Of a stretch of DNA of 64,000 nt, positions 55,855 to 64,000 are shown piece after piece. The first letter of the stretch is position 1, and each line of letters opens with the position of its first letter. The DNA comes from Aegilops tauschii subsp. strangulata (lineage: Eukaryota; Streptophyta; Magnoliopsida; Poales; Poaceae), in assembly GCF_002575655.3 (NCBI RefSeq), contig NC_053038.3, positions 143,236,885-143,300,884 on the forward strand. Reading direction: 5' to 3'. The notes under the pieces are model-generated. The model saw only the letters and a list, made by a program, of their open reading frames with translations. It was not told where the DNA came from and made no database searches. The translations under genes and the position numbers were made by a program.

Positions 55855-55977
55855 CTCCCTCCGTCCGAAAATACTTGTCATCAAAATGGATAAAAAGAGA
55901 TGTATCTAAAACTAAAATACGTCTAGATACATTTCCTTTTATCCATTTGGATGACAAGTATTTTCGGACGGAGGGAG
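55855..55977. mobile_element. Stowaway-like MITE, private to arm A'
   Basis: TA-CTCCCTCCGTCCGAAAATAC and GTATTTTCGGACGGAGGGAG-TA, 123 bp, nearly perfect inverted arms. It abuts the older MITE (55978-56260) and replaces that element's end. Confidence 0.9.
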
Positions 55978-56260
55978 TATTTGTCTTTTTAGAGATTTCA
56001 ACAAGTGACTATGACCGGACCTTACCAACATACTCAAAAAAGTAGTCCATAATTTTGATGTTACCCTCTTTTCTTGGCGGTGCAGTGCCATCTGGATACC
56101 TCATGAATAAATCAAGGACAAATCTGACCCCTTCCGGAAAAGACATACGGAGCAAAATGAGTGAATCTACACTCTAAAATATGTCTACATACACATCCGT
56201 ATGTGGTAGTCCATTTGAAATCTGAAAAAGACAAATATTTAGGAACGAATGTAGTATATA
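55978..56260. mobile_element. Older MITE, twice interrupted
   Basis: Mirror of 20679-20838. TTTGTCTTTTTAGAGATTTC and CAAATATTTAGGAACGAATG are its parts. It lost one end to 55855-55977 and carries about 130 bp of foreign DNA at 56012-56143. Confidence 0.75.
56012..56143 (-). pseudogene. Exon-like gene fragment inserted in a MITE
   Basis: Absent from the mirrored MITE in arm A, where AGTGACTA joins CATACGGAGC directly. The minus strand has a 44-codon open frame reading SFPEGVRFVLDLFMRYPDGT then KEGNIKIMDYFFEYVG. It ends at G followed by GTAAGG, which looks like a splice donor. I do not recognise the parent protein. It is most simply filler DNA copied from an expressed gene during break repair. 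Too short to function. Confidence 0.55.
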
Positions 56261-56308
56261 TAAGAGTAGACATGGAGATATATCTCCAGCATGGTCTACA
56301 ACAAAAAT

Positions 56309-56365
56309 GTGCTGGGCTGGTTAGCGCCGGATGCTCGCAATGCGATGACATGAGTTCGAATTCTG
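56309..56365 (+). other. tRNA-like segment, possible SINE head (arm A')
   Basis: GGGCTGGTTAGCGCCGG, then about 36 nt after the A-box-like start GAGTTCGAATTC, followed by a T/A-rich tail to about 56440. Conserved with arm A (20573-20628). Pol III A/B-box-like spacing, but the stems do not close as a tRNA. Confidence 0.4.
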
Positions 56366-56879
56366 TCTTTTAACTTTATATTTTTATATTATATATTACT
56401 CTACTTATTTAATATATACTTCTTACTCTACTGTACTGATAGTGGAACTCACAGAGTACTTAGAATACAAGATTAAGGATGGACTTGTTTCTTTTTAACT
56501 TTCTGTACGAAGCTGTAGCCACCCTGCAAGTCACGTGTACACTGTACATGCAATTAACTTTTTATAGAGGGAAAATCATACAGGCAATTAACTCAAAAGG
56601 ATTGGATGTCACTCTATTATTTCTAGCATAAAGAGCATCTCCAACGGCAGCCGGCAAATTTCCTCCCGCTTCCTTAAGCGGAGGACGACATCAAACGCCA
56701 GCGGCATACATTTTTACAACTCTAACCAACCAGATGAAATTCGTGCAAACACGGACTGATTTCATATAAGCATGAAGGATTTCGTATAAAAAAGCCGGAT
56801 CTTCAAATAAACATGATGGATTTCATTACATTTACATGAACTAAGAGGTGCCAATCCGGCTCTCTTGTATAATTAATAC

Positions 56880-56940
56880 TCCCTCCGTCCGGAAATACTT
56901 GTCCTAGAAATGGATGTATCTAGACTTATTTTAGTTCTAA
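56880..56940. mobile_element. Half MITE (deleted counterpart of 19949-20066)
   Basis: TA-CTCCCTCCGTCCGGAAATAC to TTTTAGTTCT, then AAATGGCCGCC without the second TIR. Confidence 0.7.
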
Positions 56941-57302
56941 ATGGCCGCCCGCGGATCCCTTTGTCTTCCTCATGTCCGTCAGACACTTGCGGGGTCGACG
57001 AAGGTCCTCGGAAGAGACGAAGCAGCAAAGAAACCACCTGAATCCGCGGTCGTCCCCTCGGCGGTGGCCTTCATGGGTCCCAAGTGGCGGCGGCCTCCCG
57101 TGTTCTACTTCTCCTCGATGATGGCGGCGGACACGGAGAAGTTGGCCACCGACTCGTCGCTCTCCACGCACCCGGCTTCTGTCTCTGCCTGCATGGCGCT
57201 GCCGCATTCACGGGAGGCGCGCCCACAGACACGGGAGGCACGGCCACCGCAGACACTGGTGGCGCGGTATGACGCGGCAGTGACGGCGCCCGTACCGGCG
57301 TG

Positions 57303-57515
57303 CTAGCCACCGTGCCGGCGTGGAGCAACTCGCCACTCCTCATCGAGCTGAACTGGAGCGGCGAGTTGCTGAACCACGCGCCTGCTTGGGGCGGCAACTG
57401 GCTCCGTCGGGCCAAGCGAGGTTGGTGAAGCACCGAGCGGCCTCGCCCGTATCCGGAGGGCTCGGCGGGCCACCCAGCCGGGTAATATGTCGGAGAACGG
57501 CTCATCGGAAGCCAT
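57303..57515 (-). CDS. Unrecognised 70-aa ORF, arm A' copy
   Basis: Reads MASDEPFSDILPGWVARRAL, then LGPTEPVAAPSRRVVQQL and LDEEWRVA before a TAG. The arm A homologue at 19364 has a stop at the Trp codon and a one-base difference, so this is the better preserved copy. A TATA-like CTATTTACACG and a C/T-rich leader lie upstream on the minus strand. The 3' continuation (to about 56940) is similar in both arms but in other frames, so an intron or a longer damaged gene is possible. No domain. Confidence 0.4.
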   Translation of the reverse strand: MASDEPFSDILPGWVARRALRIRARPLGASPTSLGPTEPVAAPSRRVVQQLAAPVQLDEEWRVAPRRHGG

Positions 57516-58084
57516 CGGAAGAGTGGAGAAAATGGTGAAGGAGGAGATGGGGGAGCAGCAGAGGGGTGCGATTCTTGCCCGCTGTCTATCTGGCCTCGTG
57601 TAAATAGAGGGCGGACGGTAGGAGCTTGGCCGGCATCTGGCCTCGTTTAAACTAAGGGCGGACGGGAGGAGCTCGGCCGGTGTTGCGTTTAATTCCGGCC
57701 CGCTCATGAACAGGCGTATGGCAGGAGTAGGATTCTCGCTTTGCATGCGGGTTTAACAGAGGGGTTTAATGGAGGCGCCGGGCGTGCAGCGGGCGGCGCA
57801 GTACTAGTCGATTTGACAGCAGTAATGAGCCGTCAAATCACAAAGGCCCTCGCCTCTCGTGAAACCGACCGAGCTAGATTGCCCCGCCCTCTAGCCTTTT
57901 AAAAAAATGTATATACTCCACTTTTGTACAGTAGTAGTATCGATGGATTGCGCCATGGAGCAAAACTTGAAATTAAAAAAAAGGTGGTACATATAGAGAG
58001 CGCTCGTCGCCAAATTATGCATATAGTACTATTAAAAAGGCTTGTCACAATAATGGTGTCTAGCACAAGTGCACAACCCACCCC

Positions 58085-58150
58085 TCAAATAAAACTAAGC
58101 ACCCTGGAATTCTTTGACAAAACTAAGCACCCTGAAATTCTTTGACAACT
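58085..58150 (+). repeat. Short tandem duplication
   Basis: AACTAAGCACCCTG-AATTCTTTGACAA occurs twice in a row. A looser relative (AATTAAGCACACCTGAAATT) follows near 58343. Confidence 0.85.
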
Positions 58151-58424
58151 AAACTGCTGGCTATATGATGTTGGCCATATATATTGTACGTATATAATGT
58201 GAAGAAACGAGTGGTAGTACTATACCAACTAAAAGATGAAATGTAAGAAATACTAGTATGTACGTACTGAAGAGTTAAAGTAACAAGAAGAAACATAACA
58301 TAGTTCTGCTGGGGGCTCAGCACAACACACCCCTCAAATCAAATTAAGCACACCTGAAATTAAACTTTGCAACTATTCTGGTAGACACTGCATTAGAACT
58401 ACCATGAGCAACGACACTGCCACC

Positions 58425-59144
58425 TTACTTGGAGTCCTCGTCCACGTCCTCGACTTCGTCCTTGTCCCTCTTCCTCTTGGCCGATACTTCTTTGCTTGAA
58501 CCGCACACTTGGCTGTTGCTCTTCATCCAACCCTTGTAGATATTGAAGCAAAGGTAGCCATCCATTGCAGCGTAGTGGGTGTGGTCTATATCTAGTACAT
58601 TCCGCTGCCATGCATGATGATGAAACGTGTATGGAGGTTTCTCCAGTTTACCGTACGAAGGATGAACCATGGCTCCTGCCAGGGTCAGCATTGAAGGCTG
58701 ACGAGAGGACACCAGCCGATTCTTCTGGAGGTCGAAGGTGTTGCCTACAACGAGGCCTATCCGACGCAGGACTTCTTTGTCGTTACCAAAGTCTACAGTA
58801 ACGAATTTGACTAGGTTGCTCTTGAGGAAGTCCTTAAAATCCTAGCACTCAACGTCGACATGGCATATGTGGTAGAGCAAGCATAAGTCATGCACGCAAA
58901 CTTGGATCACGGCGGGCTTCTTCCTCTCTTCGTCCTTTAGATCCTTCTCTCGTCCCAGGACTGTGGTGTACTAAACATCTAGCCCAGCGACCCACTCATC
59001 ATCTGAGTCTTCGAACATGCGTCTGAAGCGAGAAAGGCATCCTTTCACCGTCGCGGAAGAACGGGTGTAGATGACGTCGAACTCATCGCTGGTGATGGTT
59101 CTAACCTTGTACTCACCACCGATCGGGGAGATTTGGGACGCCAT
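58425..59144 (-). pseudogene. WRN-type 3'-5' exonuclease-like protein, two in-frame stops
   Basis: A continuous 239-codon frame from ATG 59144 (MASQISPIGGEYKVRTI) to TAA 58425, with TAG codons at 58971 and near 58842. Motif Exo I should read GLDVE; here it is GLDV-stop, so the catalytic Glu codon (GAG) is now TAG. The second stop replaces Gln in VEC-DF. The middle KKPAVIQVCVHDLCLLYHIC and FVTVDFGNDKEVLRRIGLVV is the exonuclease core. The motif III region THYAAMDGYLCFNIYKGW keeps the DEDDy Asp and Tyr. The tail is basic/acidic (KRKRDKDEVEDVDED). Plant relatives are DnaQ-like nucleases similar to the Werner exonuclease domain. Otherwise well preserved, hence recently killed or rescued only by readthrough. 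Confidence 0.8.
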
Positions 59145-59660
59145 GGATTTGGGAGGAGGGTTAGGATTAGTGGAACTGCCGTAATGTGAATGGACGAGAC
59201 GACTAGGAGCGAACTGCCATAGTATTGAAGGACGTGCGGGGACGAGTAGGAGTGAACTGCCAGCGTGCGAACGGCAGGATAGTGGCTTTCCATTCTCCCA
59301 TGATACGGGCTTCCGAGAGCCCTTGGATCTGAGATCGAATGGTTGCATGGCGTGATTCTAGACCTATGGGTGAATATCTTATCCTGGAGGGTTATTCTAC
59401 AAATTTTCAGCAACTTAGCATGCGACCGTTTGATCTCAGATCCAAGGGCTAACAGCAGCCCGTATCGTGGTCGCGCCTACCACGACCGTCGCGTCGCTCG
59501 TGCGGTTACGCCCTTGGAGATTTAACACGGTGCGTTAGGCTATCTGATGTTGGCATGTCATACATAGTCATCACTTAGTCACTCATACTACAACAAGGTT
59601 TTGGCTATAAGGTTGGTTATAAGTGTATTTTTTTTACTTCTCTCTATCTCTTTCTTCGTA

Positions 59661-59741
59661 CTCCCTCCGTCCCATAATATAAGAACGTTTTTGACACTAG
59701 TGTAGTGCCAAAAACGTTCTTATATTATGGGACACAGGGAG
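59661..59741. mobile_element. 81-bp Stowaway-like MITE
   Basis: TA-CTCCCTCCGTCCCATAATAT at the left, ATATTATGGGACACAGGGAG-TA at the right; the whole element is a hairpin around GACACTAGTGTAGTGCC. Confidence 0.9.
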
Positions 59742-59744
59742 TAC

Positions 59745-60325
59745 TAGTATTTATTGCATTGCCAAGGAGTGACCTCTTCCAATGAAATGGTGTTGCTAAG
59801 TTTGCTTCATTTAATTAGCTATAGACTCAAAATTGTCTTTTCACCTAGGTACACGCGCTTAGCACTGTTTCTTCCTTGGGTCACCAAACTAGTCTCTCTC
59901 TTCTTGGTTAACTTGCCACATCAGACTTTATGCCTATGTGGCAAGCTTAAGCACCTGTAGCAGCAAGTAAGTACAATAGTGCGCTTTACATGGCATTTTT
60001 GCATATGTGGAGGAAAGAGAGGCAAGGAAAAAGTGGAGAAGTGGGCTCTCATGCAAGAGCCAGCCTCTACTACATGGTGGAGCATTGGGAGAGGCACCTG
60101 TATGGAGGTGGTCAGGAATCAGGAGACTCACGCCGGTCGTAGCGCCGCAGTTAAAATGATAATGGCAAGTCAAATCACGGGGCCCCACCAGTCCAGTAGT
60201 AACTCGCTGTCAAATCACACAGCCCTATGTTTGCAGCAGCCTACTCCCTCGTCTTCTCGGGTCTCTGTCGAACCAACTAGGCGGAACTGCCCCGCCTACC
60301 GCGCAGGAAAAGCCCGCGCAGTATA
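59745..60325. other. No gene recognised
   Basis: Part of the private insert, with short frames only. The stretch 60180-60320 resembles 57815-57895. Confidence 0.5.
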
Positions 60326-60870
60326 CTCCCTCCGTCTAGGTGACCAAGGTGGAGAGGAAAACGAGAGAACTTAATGTTTAGTATTTGCTAAGCCTGGTTG
60401 TAATGGTACTAGCCTTAGCAATTTTGATGAGGTGTCATTGAATTAAATGAAGAAAGAGAGAGAGTTGAGTACTATGTGTCATACATGGCAATAAATAAAG
60501 TAGTACATGATACTAATATATGATACATGGCGCAGGAGTACTAAGTATTATTAATACAGTTTTGCTAGAACTCATCTAGATGAGATACAATTTGGTCTCA
60601 TTCATCTTTTATAGCCATTGGATGTGATGCTATATAAGATGCGTGTGAGCTGACGTGGGATGTATTTGTTCTTGTGCAACGAACTGACCACTGCATGTCA
60701 TGTTTGATAGTCTCAAGTCATTAAAAGCATACAAGCCCCACATATCTTCTTGGTTGATTCCTCTATTTATGTCAAAAAATAAGAAACAATGTGAGAGTTA
60801 ATGCACCACGCCTATGTGTTTACTATTTGGTTTTCGTAAGATGACTTAATACTCACCTAGACGGAGGGAG
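60326..60870. mobile_element. 545-bp element with Stowaway-type ends
   Basis: TA-CTCCCTCCGTCTAGGTGA at the left and TCACCTAGACGGAGGGAG-TA at the right. AT-rich with no ORF. Its interior shares GATAGTCTCAAGTCATTAAA with 4600-4625, so a remnant of the same family stands near the first gene copy. Confidence 0.85.
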
Positions 60871-61062
60871 TATTCGATTTGACAGCGGGCGGCGCAGTTC
60901 CCGATACGGCTTTAATGCAGACGAGGGAGGGAGTAGCGGTTCCCAATATGTTGAACCGCCAATGCATCCTCCTTCAATTAATGCATGAGGGAAGTAATGG
61001 GGGGAGGTCTGGGAAAAGAGGTTGCACGATGTGAATGCAACGCAGTTTGCCCTCATTGCCCT

Positions 61063-61072
61063 CATATAAAGG
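61063..61072 (+). promoter_or_regulatory. TATA box of the 61166 gene
   Basis: CATATAAAGG, about 100 bp before the ATG, shared with both paralogues. Confidence 0.7.
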
Positions 61073-61165
61073 CGCCCCTCCATTCCAATGCATCTACCAC
61101 ATCGTACGCACCTAAGCATTTGCCTAAGCACCTACACTAAGCGCAAAAGGGCTCACTCTAGACCC

Positions 61166-61708
61166 ATGGCGGCGATGCGCGTGAGCGGCCAGCGGCTGCG
61201 CCAGATGGTCCACGACGCCGGCCTGCGGCATGGCGCCGAGGATCGTCTCCAGACGGTGTTGGAGACCGGCTGGTGGATGGCCGCCGTCGATGCCAACTAC
61301 GACTCTCAGTTGGACGAGATGATCGTTGCCACCAGCAACAAGTTCACCGTCCTCAAGAAGCTCGCGGACGACATCACCGTACTCCTCCAGCCTGCGTGCC
61401 CGAGCTCCTCATTGCCTGCCACCCTAATCGGCCTCCATGGCCGGAACCTCTTTCAAGCACTGGTGGCCCTGCGACTGCCCGCCGACGCCATGAAGAATGT
61501 CCACCTGGAGGTCGCGCTCGCTGCGAGGCGCCTCGCCCTGCAAGAATTCGTCGACCTACACATCCACGTGTACAAGCAAATCATGTACATATGTATCTAC
61601 AAGGCCAGTGAGGACACTACGACGTTGACCTTCCTCAACTGGTTGGAAGCCTTGGATGCCTTTGTTGAGAAGCACCTCGACCTCACCACAAAAGCCGCCG
61701 CTCCTTAG
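61166..61708 (+). CDS. 180-aa unknown protein, arm A' copy
   Basis: Intact ORF starting MAAMRVSGQRLRQMVHDAGL. The start at 61166 matches the position in the broken copy at 4916 (both GACCC-ATGG); an in-frame ATG at 61088 lies in the leader. Conserved blocks: HDAGLRHGAEDRLQ, ANYDSQLDEMIVAT, NKFTVLKKLADDI, SSLPATLIGLHGRNLFQALV, LEVALAARRLALQEF, and a C-terminal KHLDLTTKAAAP. Predominantly helical, cytosolic by the absence of signal or membrane segments. About 81% identical to the arm A protein, without gaps. Role unknown; a grass-specific DUF (possibly DUF1110) is worth testing. This copy matches the broken 4916 copy (KKLADD) better than arm A does (KKHGDD). Confidence 0.8.
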   Translation: MAAMRVSGQRLRQMVHDAGLRHGAEDRLQTVLETGWWMAAVDANYDSQLDEMIVATSNKFTVLKKLADDITVLLQPACPSSSLPATLIGLHGRNLFQALVALRLPADAMKNVHLEVALAARRLALQEFVDLHIHVYKQIMYICIYKASEDTTTLTFLNWLEALDAFVEKHLDLTTKAAAP

Positions 61709-61909
61709 CCGCCGGTCGGTGGCCCGACGCACTAAGTTGAGGAGGGAGGTCGTACGTTCGTGGATCCATCTTTCTTCTTGCCTTCTGTAACCACCACTGC
61801 GATCGCATCATCGTGGCCTTAATTCTTATTGTGTTGTTGCATTCTCGTTCCAGTCAATACCGACATGTGCGATCCCTTTGCTTAATTATATGCATCAGTG
61901 TAACTAGTA
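61709..61909. other. 3' flank of the 61166 gene
   Basis: Mirrors 18010-18218, including TTCTTCTTGCCTTCTGTAAC and GCATTCTCGTTCCAGTCAAT. No further gene; a polyadenylation region is likely but no exact signal is clear. Confidence 0.55.
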
Positions 61910-62065
61910 CTCCATCCGTCAATTTATAAGTTGTGCTTACCTTTTCCATCAACTTCGTGCAACGCGCGAGCATCTTGCTAGAAACACTAGAATATGTCTA
62001 TATAATCCGTATGTGATAGTCCATTTGAAATCTCAAAAAAGACAAATATTTAGGTACGGAGGGAG
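61910..62065. mobile_element. MITE with a Helitron-type terminus inside
   Basis: TA-CTCCATCCGTCAATTTATAA to CAAATATTTAGGTACGGAGGGAG-TA; GTGCAACGCGCGAGCATCTTGCTAG lies within, quoted in two overlapping runs as GTGCAACGCGCGAG and CATCTTGCTAG. The left end matches arm A near 17990-18012, the right end does not, so it is a composite. Confidence 0.5.
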
Positions 62066-62426
62066 TAATATATTAGGAGTATGTCAAAACAATAGTGATT
62101 TCTTTCAAGTTTGTGAACAAATACTACTATTCTACTACTTTGGATCCGTCGCAACGCACGGGCACATTGCTGGTAAAAGGAAAAGGCCTGCCGCGTTCGC
62201 GTCGCACCCCCACACACCCGGGAATCGGGATTACAACACGGCCCGTCCGGCACGACACAGAGCTTAGGGAAGGTGTGTTGCCTAGCATTTTCACTTTCAT
62301 GTGGGACCGCCGTTGAGCAAACCGACACGCCGCCCGTCGCCGGGTTGGAAAACAGAAACGAGGGGAAGATCTAGTTGTAGCACGGAAGCCAAGAATTTTG
62401 GTGTCAGACGGGGCTCGTTGATAGAG

Positions 62427-64000
62427 TAGGAGCATTCCGTACTAGTACTACTCCTACTAGTACCAAGTTTGTACTCCTAATACTATATTACTAGTACTAC
62501 CACTATACAACTAGTAGGTACGTGCACGGCACAACATCGTAGGAACCAAATATGGGAAGATCTTGTTTTGGGTGATTTATCTTTTTTTCAATCAACGTAG
62601 TATGAATAATATGATGTGGGGGGCACCCATGAAGCTTATGTGGCTTGGTTGCATGGCTACGGAAGGTTAGAGAAAAATAAATAGATAATGTGTTTAGAGT
62701 GCACTCCACTAAATAGATATACTTTGGATCCATTGCAACGGACCGCCACATCTATATCTATACCCCCTATATAGTGTGTGAAAAACATTGAAAGTTGGTC
62801 GTTGGATGAAGCCAATCCGACGGTACAAAGATGGCAAATCCGAGCACTACTGGTCGTTGGATATCATCCACCAGATTCTGCCACATGTATAATCTAGAAG
62901 ACTCCATGGTTGAACTTAATTCATGACTAACTTTGCCACAACTAAGCTTAGGCAAAGTTATTAGTTCTTCAAAATGAGAGCCACAAGTTGGCAAGCCTAA
63001 GTTAATCTTGCCACATTTTTTGTGTGTATCTCATGTGGGGCCTTAGTGTGGCTTGCCTAAGGTGTGGCTTGAACCAAACACTCACCTAAGTTAATCAAAC
63101 TTGCCTAACCTTACATTCCACCAGATTTTGCCACATGTTAGAATCTAGAAAGCTCCACATGTGGAAGCATAATGCACAAACCACCAGAATCTCATGCGTG
63201 CAATGCATGTGTACCTTACTAGTTCTAGTTGGTAGTAGTAAGAAACAAATTCCAGTTTTGGCACGAGCTCGTACTGCAGGAGCACCACAAGGCCTGCCGC
63301 AGGAGTTACATTTCCCTCTCGGGGCCCACGGGACCGAACTTCAGTGGCTTAGTGCCCGGCCTATGAGTCAATGACATGCGGACCTTAAATGCGGCTGGCA
63401 CATGTCATTCTCATGGTGGTGGCGTGGTTCGCGACTCACACGTTCGAGATGAACCGGCCAGTGCTGGCATGGTCGTGGCGAGGGTGCCACAGCTGGGCGT
63501 CGGGGCGTTACGAGGCGTAGATGGCCACACCGGCGGGTACTACCTGTAGTACATAACTACTCCAGCTGATGATTGATGACCGGGACGAAATGTGTCACAG
63601 CCGCTGGATGAAAATTCGATGGTGCGGGAGTACGGATCGGAGCACAATAGCGGAGCAGGCAAACCACGTCCAATCGGGTGTGTCTGTGGTAGAAAGTTGA
63701 TGGTCGCCGCAGTTCAGCTGGCCCGCAAGTCATGCACACAAAGGCAGAGGAGCGGTGGGGCCGAGAGGGATGAGGGGCACGTCGGGGGGATGAGGATCCC
63801 CTGACGCGAACAATCCTACCATTCTGTCACTGACATGTGGGACCCATAAGCGTGGGTCCCACCTGTCAGCGAAGGAAAGGCAGGGCAAGGCAGTGATAGC
63901 CACGTCAGAGGATCCATGTCCACATCGGGGGACGTCGTGCCGTGGGTTGGAGCGGCATCGTGGGAATCGCGTGTGGGTGTGGCAGTGGTAGAAACAAGAA
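62427..64000. other. Right flank, no gene recognised
   Basis: ACTAGTACTACT-rich sequence at 62440-62510 follows the arm end. ACCAGATT-TGCCACATGT with AATCTAGAA recurs at about 62872 and 63121, bracketing about 210 bp of CTTGCC/GGCAAG-rich inverted-looking sequence, perhaps a MITE. A short foldback-like TGACATGTGGGACCC / GGGTCCCACCTGTCA lies at 63830-63858. Open frames are short and unsupported. Confidence 0.5.

Larger units (their letters stand above)
57815..60870. other. 3.06 kb insertion private to arm A'
   Basis: Arm A has contiguous GCTGTCAAATCGAATAGTAC (19047-19066). In A' the two halves are at 57800-57815 and 60871-60885, with TCGATTTGACAGC present at both edges. The insert contains a dead exonuclease gene (58425-59144), two MITEs (59661, 60326) and AT-rich DNA. 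Related GTCAAATCACA-GCCCT sequence near both ends (57830 and 60210) suggests a duplicated flank. Confidence 0.7.
52665..62426. repeat. Arm A' of the large inverted duplication
   Basis: Reverse complement of 17161-24253, in mirrored order (anchors given there). It is about 2.7 kb longer, mainly because of the private insertion at 57815-60870, the expanded 70-bp minisatellite and insertions in a MITE. The spacer between arms is about 28.4 kb. Confidence 0.9.

Noticed and set aside
56941..57306. 121-aa plus-strand frame in arm A'
   Set aside because: Partly mirrored in arm A (19676-19936) but diverges in frame after about 65 codons and opposes the better supported minus-strand gene start.
61088..61165. 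Upstream in-frame ATG extending the 180-aa protein by 26 residues
   Set aside because: Lies between TATA box and the ATG used by the 4916 copy; the leader is not conserved as protein there.

Overview
The window looks like nuclear DNA of a Triticeae grass (wheat, Aegilops or a close relative). I infer this from the transposon types: Stowaway-like MITEs with CTCCCTCCGT ends, a Gypsy retrotransposon with an antisense 'putative gypsy type transposon' gene, several CACTA elements with CACTACAAAAA or CACTACTAGGAAAA ends, and Helitron-like elements ending in CTAGT. Genes are sparse and most protein-like sequence belongs to mobile elements. I ran no search, so family names come from sequence features I recognise.

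Layout. 1-2010: tandem array with a unit near 500 bp and one MITE. 2.0-8.5 kb: duplicated low-copy sequence, a broken copy of a small gene family (4916-5484), a DUF295/F-box C-terminal fragment and a possible first exon at 8397. 8.6-12.2 kb: AT-rich DNA without a recognisable gene. 12238-12714: a small coiled-coil ORF. About 13.0-17.06 kb: one terminal part of a CACTA element rich in internal repeats. 17.16-24.25 kb: arm A of a large inverted duplication. 24.25-46.94 kb: a Gypsy arrangement LTR-internal-LTR-internal. Its first internal region is interrupted by a 10.4 kb CACTA element (25847-36235), and its second is cut by another CACTA end at 46939. 46.94-52.6 kb: interior of that CACTA, with a small intron-containing gene and a TGC-rich minisatellite. 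52.66-62.43 kb: arm A', the reverse complement of arm A. 62.43-64 kb: unrecognised DNA.

The main architecture is the inverted duplication. The arms share a 180-aa gene of unknown function (intact in both, about 81% identical by hand count), a second small gene start, a tRNA-like element, MITEs, a 242-bp Helitron-like insertion and GC-rich minisatellites in mirrored order. Each arm also has private insertions. A' gained about 3 kb carrying a dead WRN-type exonuclease gene, and a fragment that looks like a spliced exon inside a MITE. A gained extra Helitron-like modules. A third, damaged copy of the 180-aa gene with its 3' flank lies at 4.8-6.1 kb.

The central CACTA element carries, on the minus strand, a decayed TNP2-like transposase, a second transposon protein, a degenerate Ulp1-like protease and a small intact ORF joining an RNase H1 N-terminal (viroplasmin-type) domain to a hydrophobic tail. 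I see no sign of a prokaryotic-type system or CRISPR array.
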